Below, piece by piece: positions 23,501-35,503 of a stretch of 64,000 nucleotides of DNA (positions within the stretch are counted from its first letter, which is position 1; every line of letters begins with the position of its first letter). Source of the stretch: Paragyromitra xinjiangensis (taxonomy: Eukaryota > Ascomycota > Pezizomycetes > Pezizales > Discinaceae); the NCBI GenBank assembly GCA_038503065.1, contig JBCAMK010000021.1:1-64000 (forward strand), read 5' to 3'. The notes under the pieces were generated by a model, which made no database searches, was not told the DNA's origin, and was given only the letters and a program-made list of their open reading frames with translations. The translations under genes were made by a program, and so were the position numbers.

Positions 23501-23581
23501 ATTATATGAATAATTCATTCAAGAAAAATACAAGGGTTTGGTATGAACATGAAAACCATACCTCTGCTTGGGTAGGGCCAT
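17515..23581 (-). CDS. NFX1-type zinc-finger SF1 helicase (ZNFX1/Hrr1-like)
   Basis: Five exons (23581-23562, 23495-21513, 21445-19990, 19907-19807, 19747-17515) join in phase to 1930 residues, the normal size of fungal ZNFX1-type proteins. A CCCH finger (C-x10-C-x4-C-x3-H) starts at about residue 9. The SF1 helicase core follows: Walker A LIQGPPGTGKS, then CVCQTNHALDQF across intron 2, motif II CEEAAEVLEAH, GDHLQLRP, and motif VI LSRARDGMYIIGN across intron 4. The C-terminal 700 residues hold repeated NFX1-type Cys/His fingers and a RING-like set (PTCGHFY...CPDCRAPL). In animals ZNFX1 acts in small-RNA inheritance and dsRNA sensing. In fission yeast the related Hrr1 works with the RNA-dependent RNA polymerase and Argonaute. 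A role in RNA silencing is therefore likely but inferred. The tiny first exon (MALPKQR) is my preferred start. An alternative ATG at 23518 lies inside that intron. All catalytic motifs are intact. Confidence 0.93.
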
Positions 23582-24787
23582 TGCTTCCTCAAAAGTGCAC
23601 AAATGAAGACGAAATTAGCCGGATAAAATGGAGGAGTTTTCTGTACGGCGAGAGGGATAAGATAGCAGAGGAAAAGAGAAGCAAGATTTTAGCAAAATGG
23701 ATAGGGAAAATGAGCTCGCGGATAAAGTAGAAGCTGAACGGGAAGGTTATCGCAGTTGAGAAGCAGAGCTAGCACAATTTCCAGGTGCCGATATTTATAC
23801 TAAAAAACATCAACGATAAAGCTCACCCACCACACACCCCATCCTTAGTAGTTTAAGGCCGCCCCTCATTAGAATTCTCCCAGAAATGATAAAAGGACGC
23901 TTTATCCAGTATTCCTTGTGTCCCAATTACAGGCCCGCTACTGAAGCACGACATCGTACATATTCGTCCATAGTTACCACTCTCGTCTCAAAAAACCCCT
24001 CTTTCAGGCAACTACATATAGCCCTATATACCGAGTTATAGATATGGGAATATTTCCGTAGCTGGGAGAGTGTTAGTGAGAAATAACACGGACTTGCAGT
24101 AAATCGTATTTCCCATCAAGTGGATTATCATGAGTTAACTGATTCTTGGCGTCTTTCAACTCTAGATTTCTCGCCTGCAGATCGATAAGGCACACTCTCC
24201 GATACAACACAGGCAACCCAAATTGGCCAGATTCGGCCGCACAATCTTGATAGATATCTCCTAGACAGTTTAAATACAAAATTTAAACCGAGCGCCATAT
24301 TGCCAGCCATATCCACCGTATACCACCTTTATCAGTGATAAGTCTTTCCACAGATACAGGAGGATAAACCCTAACCCTACGTCTCAAGTATCAAGATCCA
24401 CTTTTAGTTACGTCATCGGAATATAGGGAGGCCGATGTTCTCACAGATGGCAGCCTAAAGACTGCTGAATATGAGCTACCCTCATAGCTCCCCAAGAGTT
24501 GGCAGATGTCCGAATATTTCACTAAAGTGTCCAGTGGGGGGACTTACGCCGTCGGGGTTGACAGGTCGTATGATAATTACCTTTTCCTTTCTCGGTCATC
24601 ATCGCGATATAACTTACACTACGCTTCTCTCTCTCAGCCCAAGTGGATAGCTATAACAAGCTAGCTTTACAGCTACGGAAAGACTCAAATCAAAAAAAGA
24701 AGTTCCACTATATAACATGCGCAACACCCGATAAAAAAGGCCTGTTAAAATAGGATATCTACAACAACGCATCCTTGATTGGGTAAC
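23582..24787. other. Intergenic region upstream of the ZNFX1-type gene
   Basis: AT-rich with pyrimidine runs near the gene start. It holds a short interstitial telomere-like motif AAACCCTAACCCTA at about 24366. There is no supportable gene. Confidence 0.55.
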
Positions 24788-24789
24788 TA

Positions 24790-25237
24790 CAGTAAAACCT
24801 ATCATAATTCCAGCCTATCATATTTCCATACCTATCATATTTCCAACCAGCGGCTACCACAAACTTTGTTCTATGGGAAAAACCTGTCTTATTTCCATCC
24901 TTATTATAATTCCATTTCTAGCAGATTCCTAGCATATAAATTTGCTAATTTCCGGGGTTACCCGGATAATGAGAAGATTTTTTGTAGATATTCCCAATTT
25001 TTTCGCTTGGGAACACATCTCAACATAGCCATCCATACCCCCTGTGAAGGCAGCCTCTTTTAGAATGGTTGTTGGTGTGCAATAATGGTTCTCGTAATGG
25101 ATATCTTGCTGCAAAGTTCCTGGGTTAGGGTTATTGAGGCTCTAAGCGCCGCCAAGAAACCTATTGAAATTCCATACCTATCATAATTCCAGCCAAACTC
25201 CAGGAACAGCCAACTGGGATTATGATAGATTTTACTG
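24790..25237. mobile_element. 448-bp pogo-like non-autonomous element
   Basis: It begins CAGTAAAACCTATCATAATT and ends with the inverse (AATCCC in place of AATTCC, then ATGATAGATTTTACTG). TA flanks both ends (24788-24789, 25238-25239). CAGT termini plus TA duplication are the signature of pogo-group Tc1/mariner elements. Sub-terminal copies of CCTATCATATTTCCA are repeated on both sides. No transposase frame is present. Confidence 0.82.
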
Positions 25238-25239
25238 TA

Positions 25240-27059
25240 TACTGTATAAATTTGCTCAACTACCAAGTAATAAGCTACCTATGTGGCCTCAATCCTAGTA
25301 ATAAAACATATGCCAGGTAATGGCTTTCGAATAATAGTAGGGTTTTTCGGCTAAGACCTGTGATCAACTAAGACCTCGATTCGAAACCATATATAAAAGT
25401 AACAACCCACCTTCACAAATATTGCTTGGTGGACAATGTCATCTACCCCAGGCGAAGAACCCAACGGGTCGTGTGATTATTTGCCCCTGCAGTCTTCGGC
25501 GGTCTAATGACTATTACGTGGTGCAGCAGCCCTACCCGATCTGATCTGGACCGAATTATGCTTCGGATGAACGGGGTTGAGGCTCAGCTCCAGAATACGC
25601 TTTCTCCAAGGCTCGAGGACCCCGTCCTCCCGAGCCCAAGAATCCCCGTCTTCCGGCTCGCGACTCAGTCTTCCAGCGAATTGAGGAATATACCTCCGTC
25701 TGTCAACGTGCCGTTCGTGTATACAAGGACTTGCAGCCGTTCCTTATAATTAGTATCCTCCGCGAGATACCGTTCGGCCGGATCGTTGCATCAGAGAAGG
25801 CCGTACTGGCTATGGTTTGGGTGTTTTTAAGAGGGCGTCCGCGTCCAGCTTTACTATTGATGTGAAGGTACCGCTTCCCGGATCGGAGAGTACGTAAAAC
25901 AGAAAAGGAAGAAAAAAAGGAAAATCTTGTTAGTGAAAAAAATAAATAAGACTCAATGCATGTAAGAAAAAAGAGGGAAGCTGTACCAGCCATACATACT
26001 AATGTAAGGTTTAAAATCCTAAAATTAAACAAAACCACATAAATTAAACCACATAAACCAAATGAAAACCAAATGAAAACCAAATTCCTAATATATTGAT
26101 ATTGGTTTGCCCACGAAAAATCTGTGAGCATACAGCTAATGAAGCCTAACACCCAGGATCAAGCCTACTTATATATATCCAGCCCAGTTCACTAATTCAT
26201 AGCACCATTCTCTACGGAGCAAGACTGCAAGTGGGTTGGGGCTATTGTTTCTGTAGAAGATTGCTATACAAAGTGGCCGAATGTTGTTTGGCAGGTCAGC
26301 CCCGCACATTTTTCTTCTTTTTTATTTACTTTTCTCTGGCTTAATCTACAGCTATCTGGTTGTGGCTATCGAGAGGCCGCAGCGTGATCCCGATTACCCG
26401 ACCCCACATCTAACCAAGTCGCATGCGCACACGCGTTAGAAAAACCGTTCCTTTGGGCAGAGGCTTTGGGGAGCAAGTCCGCCAAGCACAGGGAAGAGGT
26501 AGTCGCCTATCTTGTGATTGTTGGGCGACACAACCTACAGAACCGGAGTTATTCTCGTGTTTCTTATGTAGATTCATATTATACATATCATAATGGATAG
26601 GCATATATGCGATACTTATTGTTGAATCTTTTTCCTACATATATAGGATGGATCATCACAGGCACAAAATTCAATTTTTCCTTCTCCGATAACCCTTTAA
26701 CACCCTCCTATACGAAAGCTTAGGATACCATGATCGAAGGCGACACGAATTCTGAGTTAGTAGAGAAGTCGTGGCGGCTTATCCAAAGAAAAAAGAAAAA
26801 GAAAAAAAGGGATAAAATAGAGGGCCTAGCACTTTACAACAGTTCCGAACTGTATCCTGTGGGCTTCAATATACTTTTAATTGGTGCCTTGATATTTTGG
26901 TGGCGCCTAGAAATTTCCGTTCGAACACCCTGTATCAGCTGCTAGCCCCGGGATTAAAACTATTTCTAAGATCAATGACTAAAAATCTTAGTTATGCACT
27001 CACCTCCTCGGGGGTTTCGATGACTGGAGACCTATGACTGAGTTTAGTACTTCCCGCTA
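25240..27059. other. Intergenic region, possible degenerate coding remnants
   Basis: Short frames at 25507-25749 (+), 25703-26152 (-) and 26730-26945 (+) are open, but they lack domains and overlap AT-rich simple repeats such as (AAACCAAATG). I see no firm gene. A fragment reading VFQRIEEYTSVCQRAVRVY around 25675 looks protein-like but is isolated. Confidence 0.45.
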
Positions 27060-28246
27060 CTAGAATTGAACTGAACTCAGATATACGTACGTTAAGAACC
27101 AAGTTTTGTTTTCGTTTCCTTCGGGGAATTTCTTGTCCCTACAAATTACTTCCGTGCCATTGTAGTGGAGGTTTGCGGTTCGCTCGAGGAAAAAACCGGT
27201 CGAGTAGTGTGCGATTTTCCATCTGGAACTGCGGCCTGAGTCAATTTCTAGTTTCCATATGTGCTCTATGGTGTCTTCCAAGTTGAAATGCCACCGATAT
27301 GCATTAACCTTACGGACGCCATTGAACGGATGTACGGTATTGTACATGTTGCCGAGGAACCCTCCGGTCAGCCTATTCGTGATACACCACGTATTCTTTC
27401 CTGTTGGAGACTTGAAACCAGAGGAAAGGCTTCCAGCGTGCGTTAGGGACCATTGAGTTCCCCAAGTTTCACGATATTGCGATGGAAGTTGGTGGTGTGA
27501 GGGCTTCACAAGAACAGGTGGATCACAGAGATAATTATGGTTGAGGAAGTCTCCAGTTGTCGCATTCCGTATTTGAAACCATCCAGGGGGAAAAGCGATA
27601 ACAGGGACAACAAACTCCCAGCAATGTTGGTCATTTCCAGGGGAGAATTTCGTTGCGTGGCATTTGGCCCCAATATCAGCGGGATTACCCTTTATATCAA
27701 CAACATCGCCATTCCAAACGCTGACTATCTTATAGCAAATTCTTAGGATAAGAAGAATTAAGTGTCAATTTTAATACAATCCAAAAACTTCCTATGAGCA
27801 TCACTTACTCGTCTTTCTTATTCGGTATCGTTTCAATTCTCCACTTTTGCCAAGGTGCTTCGTTACTTCGATGAGCAGTGAGTGGCCATTCGTTTTTTGA
27901 CCTCTCTATAGGAACACCGTTAACGATAGTATATACGCTTTTAGGATTTTTGTCTTTACATACCTTTCCTTTTCCCCTTTTCCTGCTCAGGGTTCAGATC
28001 TAGAGATTTCCCGCTACAGGTGTTCGTGATTGAATATATTATCCCTCCTTTTGAATTACCCCCAGGTTCAGAACCTGGTAGCGGTTCAACCCACCATAGC
28101 TGCTGTTCGCGGTAAACGTTTTCGTCTTGCTGGGCTGCGACGACGTTGCACCATTTTTTGGTTAGGTTAGAATTCTCTATGTGTAGGACTGTAGAAGTCT
28201 GCTTATTGCGGATAACGTATGCCCCTGTGGGTAGCTGGTTCGTCAT
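27060..28246 (-). CDS. Ricin-B/beta-trefoil lectin-like protein, tandem copy A
   Basis: Three exons (28246-27964, 27905-27809, 27741-27060) encode 353 residues. There is no signal peptide. The N-terminal part starts TGAYVIRNKQTSTVLHIEN and carries REQQLWW and ITNTCSGKSLDLNP, the look of a ricin-type beta-trefoil with a QxW strand. Further Trp strands follow at regular spacing (PWQKWRIE, CWEFVVP, TQWSL, HIWKLEI, KTWFLTYV), enough for two trefoil units. Such fungal proteins usually bind glycans and act in defence against grazers or in recognition; sugar specificity cannot be read. The gene is a tandem duplicate of the one at 29696-30870, with the same intron positions and phases. Both introns here have GT donors. 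The start at MTNQ aligns with the paralogue's MNDQ, so an upstream in-frame ATG at 28330 is less likely. Confidence 0.85.
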
Positions 28247-28340
28247 AGCTGATTGTAGCTTTAGAGGTCTGGGGTTGGAGAGGTTGGATGTATACGTAGG
28301 GTGGATCCTTTGTTCAGGCAGCAGCGCCAAGCCATAATCT

Positions 28341-28370
28341 TAATCGCGGGGCTCGAATACACGTGACGAA
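28341..28370 (-). promoter_or_regulatory. Conserved promoter block of lectin copy A with CACGTG E-box
   Basis: The block ATCGCGGGGCTCGAATACAC plus GTGACG lies about 95-125 bases upstream of the start codon. The same block, with two small changes, occurs at 30993-31017 upstream of copy B. Both keep CACGTG, a bHLH-type target, followed by ACG. The ends listed are approximate. Confidence 0.5.
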
Positions 28371-29695
28371 TACGGGGCTTGTGGTGGTAGGAGTACTAGA
28401 TGTCATAATACTGCGTATAAGTCTACATATGTAGATATAATTGATAGGAGTGTAAAGTTTCGTGGATAGATACTATTTTGTCTGTATCGTACTAGAGCCG
28501 ATGTTGGAGGGCCGGGCTTATAAGTATAATTAGTTACAATTGATAAATAATTAATTGGCGTATGGGCACAGTTACTACATGTAGTAGATGTCTTCATTCT
28601 ATGCCACTTCTATGTTAGTACATACATAGATTCTTATGTTATGCTTATAAGCTAGTACGGACGCGTACGCGCGAGTGACTGTTTATGATTATAAACCTTA
28701 GAGTAAAGTGCTGCACTGCAGTGCAAGACGAGATAGAGTTCTTCCAGGTGTTTTTACCAAAGTAGACACAGAGATTGTGAATAGGAGATCGGCATATGCA
28801 TAGGCCGCTTAGCTTCATGCACATATGATGGAGTATATCGTGGATTACGAGATACACTTGGTATACGTATGGAGTCTGCGCCCCCCAGCCAGGATGAAAT
28901 CCCACTCCCTCGCGCTTAGGGTTTAGCTAGGTTTGGTTTTTTTAAAGAGGATATTAGGTTTTATTTCTGATTTTTGAGGGAAGTAGTAATAAAGAGAAGG
29001 GGAAGTGGGCCGATGCTGATGCACGAGTGATTGTTTATGATTGTCAACTTTAAAGCGATTCTGCGCTGAGGATCAGCGCAAAACCCACCACGCCGTTTCT
29101 GAGATACTGTTACCTGCTCGCAATGCTGCTGGATGTTTTAGTTGAAGCCCAGACATTACCGATGGAGCTTCACGTCAGTAAAACATTCTTGGTACTAACC
29201 CTAGTTGGGTTTAGCGAGCGGGTTTCCTTCAAAGAAATATGTTCTTCAGCACTTCTCTTGTAACCCGCTTAATATCCTTTTTATGATATTGATTTGGAAT
29301 CATGATTTGGTGCAAATTATCGCAGACACTTTGTTTCATATTCGCCTTGTGCATATCGTGGCGAAGGCCGAGAAACTACATATAACCCAACGCTGACTGA
29401 TACATAAAGTGCAAGAGAAGTTCGTCCGAACCCAAGCCAACTCAACTGTCTTATTTTCTCCGATGTGAATCGTATCCTGCTGACTCGAAAGCATTTTGCT
29501 TATTTAATAACTGGGCGGTGCCTGCGGTTTTTCACAGGAATACCGGCGGTGTTAGCCTGCGACATCAGAAAAACAATTATTCCTGGCAACGGTTAAGATC
29601 ACAAGCAAGATTTGTGCGCACCTCCTCAGTGGTTTCTGGAACCGGTGATCTATGAACCGAGATTCAGTTTTCTGATACGATCTGGATGTAATCGT
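28371..29695. other. Spacer between the lectin paralogues
   Basis: No gene is seen. Two related tracts beginning GAGTGAYTGTTTATGATT at about 28672 and 29025 point to an old local duplication. There is also a palindrome CTGCACTGCAGTGCAG-like tract near 28711. Confidence 0.5.
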
Positions 29696-30870
29696 CTATA
29701 CGTACGTTAAGAGCCAGGTTTTATTCCTATCCCCTTGGGGAAGTTTCTTATCTATGCAATCTACTTCCGTGCCTCTATAGTGCTTATTAGTGGTTCGCTC
29801 AAGTAGGAACCCAGTTCGGTGATGTATGATCTTCCATCTGGAGTTGGAGGCTGGGTCGATTTCTAGCCTCCAGACATGCTCTGTGATATCCTCCAGGCCG
29901 AAATCCCAACAATATCCACTAACTTTGGGTGTATCTTTGAACGGATGCTTGGTATTATACATAAAGCCAAGCAGCCCTCCGGTCAGTCTGTTCCTAATAC
30001 ACCATGTGTTCATTCCAGTGCTACACTTGAAGCCACGGAAATTTCCCGCGTGTATTGCAGCCCACTGAGTTTCCCAGCTTTCGCGGTACTGGGGCAGGAC
30101 TGCAGGAACCGAAGGTTTGACAAGGACAGGTGGGTTGCAGCGGTAGGTATGGCTAAGAAGATCTCCGGTCTCTGCGCTTTGAATCTGAAACCATCCAGGA
30201 GGGAAAGCAACAACGGGAACGACAAGTTCCCAACAAACCTGAGCGTACCCAGGGGTGAATGGCTCACCGTGGCACTTGGCACCTAGAGGGGCAGGGGAGC
30301 CCCATAGATCTAGAACCCGTCCATTCCAAACACTGGATATTTTATAGTATGCCCTTAGCATAAGAGGAGGAAGGTTTCAGTCAGCCTTTTGTACAACTAA
30401 GAATAATTGTGTTTGCAATTTACATAGACTGCAGACTTACTCGTCCTTGTCATCTAATTTTTCAATTTTCCACTTTTGCCATGGAGCTTCATGGGATGGA
30501 TTAACCCGAATTGGCCATCCGCTTCCCGACACCTCTGAGAACTGCATCAGCAATAGATATCATGATATTCAGACACCAGTTTTTACATGCCGAGCTTTTT
30601 GCCGTCTTTGATCTCAGGGTTTAGGTCTAGCGCCATCCCGGTACAAATGTTTGTGATTGAGTACACCACTTCTTCTGAATCATTTTTGTCTTCAGAATAG
30701 GGCAACGGTTCGATCCACCAAAGTTGTTGTTCACGATAGCGGTTTTCATGCTGTTGGAAAGAGATGACAATAGAGGTTGTTTTGTTTGGGTTTTGGTCTT
30801 CAATGTGCAGAACGCCAGAGGTCCGTTTATTACGGATGACATATGCGCCTGTGCGTATTTGATCATTCAT
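29696..30870 (-). CDS. Ricin-B/beta-trefoil lectin-like protein, tandem copy B
   Basis: Three exons (30870-30591, 30534-30441, 30353-29696) encode 343 residues and align end to end with copy A (for example TGAYVIRNKRTSGVLHIED, REQQLWWIEPLP, NRLTGGLLGFMYNT). The regularly spaced Trp strands of the beta-trefoil are kept, so it should fold and bind ligand as copy A does. The first intron (30535-30590) has a GC donor (CTCG|GCATGT) where copy A has GT. Phase and length only work if this GC-AG intron is spliced. If it is not spliced, the protein stops after 95 residues. This could tune expression or mark early decay. No signal peptide is visible. Confidence 0.82.
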
Positions 30871-31419
30871 ACTGGATCTGGGTTGTAGGCTTCGAATTTT
30901 GAGAATTGTGGATGTAAATGGTATACGTAGCTGGAAGCAGTAGGACAGCTGGCCAGCAGCCTCAGTTCAGGTAGCAACGCCAAGCTAGCTCTGATCGCGG
31001 GGCCCGAACACGTGACGGCGTTTATAATTAAACTTGAATCTCAGAATCTAAAGTTATAGGCATCCGGACTTCTCGAACTTCTAGAGTCTCCTAGACTTAC
31101 TCCAAAAAACTCGTAGTAACCGCAAGAACTAAGAAGGCAACTTCTAGTAGCTGCAAGCTTGTGATATCTCAGTGAGGGCCGTTTTCTAGTGGGTACTAGT
31201 TTCTCGGAGGTTTAGAAGTAGAGAGCTATTGGTTTGCAACTAACATAATCTAACAAGCCTTTTCTGGAAGGTTTAAAACATAGAAATTGGTCCACTAAAG
31301 TCTCACAACCAAAGAAAAGAGAAAGAAAAAACTTGTCTACACGAGAAAATTCTAATCTTTCAAATCACATGTTCCTCCCTTTCTCACACCTGTGTGTGCG
31401 AGCCCGGCCTTTTATCCAC
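30871..31419. other. Spacer upstream of lectin copy B
   Basis: It holds the conserved promoter block of lectin copy B. The rest is AT-rich and CTAGA-rich with no gene. Confidence 0.5.
30993..31017 (-). promoter_or_regulatory. Conserved promoter block of lectin copy B with CACGTG E-box
   Basis: GATCGCGGGGCCCGAACACG followed by TGACG matches the block upstream of copy A, including CACGTG at 31009-31014. Two paralogues keeping a short identical block in otherwise diverged flanks suggests shared regulation. Confidence 0.5.
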
Positions 31420-33928
31420 CTACTCGTGATCACTGTTCACCTTCTTAGCAATATCCATCGCTTGTTTGAGCCTTTGAATACGATGAGTGATTTCCGTCCG
31501 AAGGTTTCGGAGACGAATGTCATCGCCCGCAATATCCGCAACCTCAGCATCAGTAAGTCCGCCAACGTGCTCGACAGAAAAGCATTTGACCGGCCCTCCC
31601 GAACCAAGTAGATACCGCTCAATAATCTGGACCACGACGTTATCGGTGAAGCGCTCCACGGAGACTTTATAAAACGACTTCAGAATATCGTGGATATCAT
31701 AGACAGCCTGGTCTTCCAAGCTAAGATGAGCATATCCAGCGACGGTATTCGCAGGTTGGGAATATGTATTGGCTGCTACACCTGCTTTTACCATTCGAGC
31801 ACAGATACGATCGAGGCGTGCGGCATTAAGCGTGGTATCAAAAATTTTATTCAAGGTCAAGAGATTTCCCTCTCGCTCGTCGTGAAGGATCGTTTCCAAC
31901 CCAGTCTCGCCTGCCTTCATACCGGAATTGATCATAGGCTCCATATGGGAGATGACGTTGGCTCGAATGCGGTCATCGGGGATTGTCTCGACGAATAGGG
32001 AGCCGTTAAAGTCCTGGACGATTTGTTCCACTTTTTTGAGATGATCGGTCGCAATATCTACCCATCCAACAGCCTGCTGACGAAACAAACTATTTTTCGC
32101 CTAGTTAGTTTATTCATACTATCCTAGAAGGATAAGAAAGGGTTGCCCACCTCTCAACAACAGCAGGATTCACAGTACCAGGGAGCTCAGCACCACGTGA
32201 TTCCCTGTACCAGTCTCGAATCCATTGGTAAACGTCATCGGACTTCCCATTTTTTGTGTAAACTGGATCGACTGTATTGTCCGCATTCTTAAACTGATAG
32301 GTATGTCCTTTGTCGCCAACGCTATTCACGAATTCCGTGTTTGCTGCATGAACGTGCATTCGGAGTTTGAGAGGATCTCTCGGTGTCAGCTTAGGCGAGT
32401 AGGTTCCAGAAAGGGCTTTGGCAACCGCGAGCTGATAGTTATTAACGACCTTCGTAAGATACTGACGCTGCTCGGAGGCAGAGGTGCGTGGTGCCCCGAG
32501 CCCTTCAAGTTGTGTAATACTCTCCGCGTGCCGTGTCTTGATATCGCGCACCAAAGCTGGGAACTCATTTCGGATGTGCTCATAGAGTAGCTTGCCGAGA
32601 AAACTCTTCAGTGGCTTTATCCCGACACGATCTCTGCTCAGAGTAGACCAAGGGTAAGTTGTGAAGAAGTTTTCTTCGTTTACATGGCGTTCATCGATGG
32701 TGACTCCGTTCTTGATGTCCTTGGCGGATCTGTTCTTGACAGCAAACCACCCGTGCTTGAGATGTTCTACGGAATTTTCGATGATCCTGAGAACCTATAG
32801 TTGATTCCGGTTAGCGAACCCCTTAAGGACCGTGAGATCCCCATAAACTTACTCCTAATTCTTCGCCTGCCTGTAAAGCATCGCATTTGGTCACGACACC
32901 AACTGTGCGACTTCCCCTTGGATCAGCAGTCTTTGCCATGCGGAAGACTTCCTGGTTAGCGAGGTTGTTCCGTCCATCCATGATAGCCCTGTCTGTGTCA
33001 GTGGCACTCTTCCCATAGGTTTAAGCAGTGCTTACATGATGATAGTACGCCGATCGGTGATATAGCTGTTGATTAAATTTCTGATGATCACAGCGTCTTC
33101 TTTGGTCTGGTACTTTGTTGGATCTGAAATATTTTTAGTAAAACCCCCAGCTAGAAAACGAGTTTGACCTACTGTGAAAAAGACCCGGTACATCTACAAC
33201 GCTCAAGTGAGGATGTTCAGGGCCAGATAATTCGACTTTCAACACGTGTTCCGAGAACCGTTTGTCCAAGTCTTCCATATCCTCAGTTCCAGGTTTGGGG
33301 AGACCCATTCTTTCAGCGGCCTATCTTAGATTGAGTCTCGCTGCTACAGCCAAAAAGCACATACAGCGTAGGATGCTTACACTACCCAGGAGTCCCGCAA
33401 ACTCCTCCGCACCAAACTCAGCACTTTCAGACGTATGTTTGAACCCAGCTAGATATTTCTTAAGGTGATCATTTGTGAGAGCTTCAGGGCCAGGGATGAT
33501 GGAAACTTTAACATTCGCTTGTTCCGCTGGTGTACGCCGTAGAACGATCTGCGTAGCGAACCTGGTGCACAGATCGCTAGCGATAGGAAAGGCGAGACCA
33601 GTAAGGCCCTCGAGTAGCGAAGACTTTCCACTTGACTGATCTCCTACGACGACGAGCTAGAAATATCAAACGATCATTAGCACTGAAGTCGTGACAATTA
33701 GGGCTCATGGCGGACCTGAGGAAGAGGAATATCATCGCTTATTCCGAGTTCTCTGAGGTGGTCGATAACACCCAATAATTTAACTCTATCCGCATTGTCA
33801 AACGTGTTGACATTCTCCTTCCAGCCTTTTGCCATTCCTAAGGGATCTGGGGGGTGACTTTGAGAGCTGGAGCTAGAACTGGCTGAGGATTTTTTCTTTC
33901 GGTTTCTATTAACAGGGGTTCTCTGCAT
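31420..33928 (-). CDS. Dynamin-related large GTPase
   Basis: Seven exons (33928-33716, 33656-33381, 33320-33173, 33123-33036, 32988-32853, 32794-32151, 32089-31420) give 724 residues in phase. A Ser-rich leader precedes the GTPase domain: G1 GDQSSGKSS at about 76, G2 threonine in LCTRFATQI, G3 DVPG, G4 TKCD (TKLD in most dynamins). The dynamin middle region follows, and the C-terminus (DIRLRNLRTEITHRIQRLKQ) is a GTPase effector domain. No PH domain or membrane anchor is present, as in Mx-like and many fungal dynamin-like proteins. Members hydrolyse GTP while assembling into helices that remodel membranes or trap ribonucleoproteins. Many ascomycetes carry expanded sets of unknown task. All four GTP-binding motifs look functional. 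The last acceptor, inside AAAAATAG, is the only one that restores phase. Confidence 0.93.
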
Positions 33929-35503
33929 AGGAGCGAGGGATACAGATCCTAGAAATTATCATGAAATTGGGCTCTGCTGGCTTTAAGTCGAACTAGGACG
34001 CTCACTTACGAACGGGCGTTGCAATGCAACTAATATTAGGGGATTTTTCGCACACAAGGCGTTCACCAGATTCAAACCCATGATAAGGCCGGCCATCAAT
34101 TGCAAGCAGAAACGATTTAGGTGACTTCTAAGGCAACCAATCCAAAACTGTAGAGCACCGGAAGCCTTCTCTACCGAGATAAGTCATGTCCTAAAATACA
34201 CCAGAGCGATGAAGATAAGGCACCCTAGGCACTATCCCATGGCATTTTCAGGCAACCAACCTGCACAACATCGAGATCGTTTTGTTATCTCATTAGGTGA
34301 AGAGAATACTATTCTTGGATATAATCTCACTGGACTAGCGACTTATCTCAACGCATTACCAAGAACTGTTGCTGAGCCCAGCTAGTTTAGCTTGTGTAAA
34401 ATGTTCCATCTCTGGTTAGTCTTTTGTGTGAGGTTGATTAAGGCAACTACCAAGCTCGGGCGAAAACAAACATATGCACCTGTACTATGACTCTAAGGCC
34501 AGCAAATTAATTCTCAGCTGAAACAGCAACAAGCGGTACCCAGTCAAAGGAACATGATAACGTTATTGGTCAGTTCCATTAACAGATAGTGGCCATGGCG
34601 TTGTGGGCTATTCCAAATTATGTCTAGCATGCTACCACCAGGAGTCTTGCGAACATATTTATCTCATGTTTTGAGTTCCATCGGTTTCTGGCAGGCGCCT
34701 GCTAGATCTTTGGTAGACTGGGGCTGCACGAATGAGATTCAAAGGGGCGTCGCCAAGTCTCGCTTAGAGATCTTCGTACCCGCCGAACCTCAACTTTATC
34801 TAGACGACAACCCTAGCCGGGGTTTGTGGCTGAAAGTGGCAGGGCACTGCGCTAAGCCCTGTTTGGCAGGAAGGCATCTCGTAATAAGTAACCCTTAGAC
34901 GTGCACATATTGGGTCCTAATATTGCACTTTACACGCGCATCGAATTATTATTAGGCAACCATCATACGAGAAAATCTAAAAACCGGTAAACTGGTATTA
35001 AATCACCTACACAGCTATTAAACGCGTACGATAGTCTCTGGCGATTGGGAATGGGCCCGTTCAGCGCTCATACTAACCAATGATCATGAAGGCTTCCAGC
35101 TCAAGTGGGATATCGCTTTCCCCGCTTTTAGGCCCGAGCCTCACCCGATCTATTTGGATACGCCTATATGTGTGTGACGAAGAAATCCAGCTCGAAGCGT
35201 GGTTGATTGAGCTCTCATGTGTGGACTCCCGCATTCGGATATAGTTATCCTGGGATTAATTCAGGCAACCACTCCACCCACGCTACACTTTCCAGGCTCC
35301 AATAACTCTACCAACACAGCGCGTAACACCCTCCACACCTTTGACGATTACACCCTCGTTATCAAGGGTGGGATTTCTGTTCTCGTTAACTTCGGATTTT
35401 CCATAGCTCCGACACCACCAAAGCTACCGCCTGAAGCTACCAGAGTACCATCGTGCTAATCCATATTCATCCCAGGCTTCGGTATACAGTTGGGACCCCA
35501 AGC
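33929..35503. other. Intergenic region with coding-like remnants near its 3' end
   Basis: Most of it looks non-coding. Two short pieces read like protein: about 35030-35167 (+) (SGDWEWARSALILTNDHEGF then QLKWDIAFPAFRPEPHP) and about 35287-35400 (+) (TLHTFDDYTLVIKGGISVLV). They may be 5' exons of the gene at 35504 or relics of another gene, but I could not join them with consistent splice phases. The octamer GGCAACCA recurs five times in this region. Confidence 0.45.

Noticed and set aside
24366..24380. Interstitial telomere-like motifs (also near 40577 and 51661)
   Set aside because: Only one or two units each; too short to mark a fusion or insertion event.
25703..26152. Minus-strand 149-codon hydrophobic frame
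   Set aside because: AT-rich repeats (AAACCAAATG) produce the Phe/Leu content; no promoter, splice or domain support.
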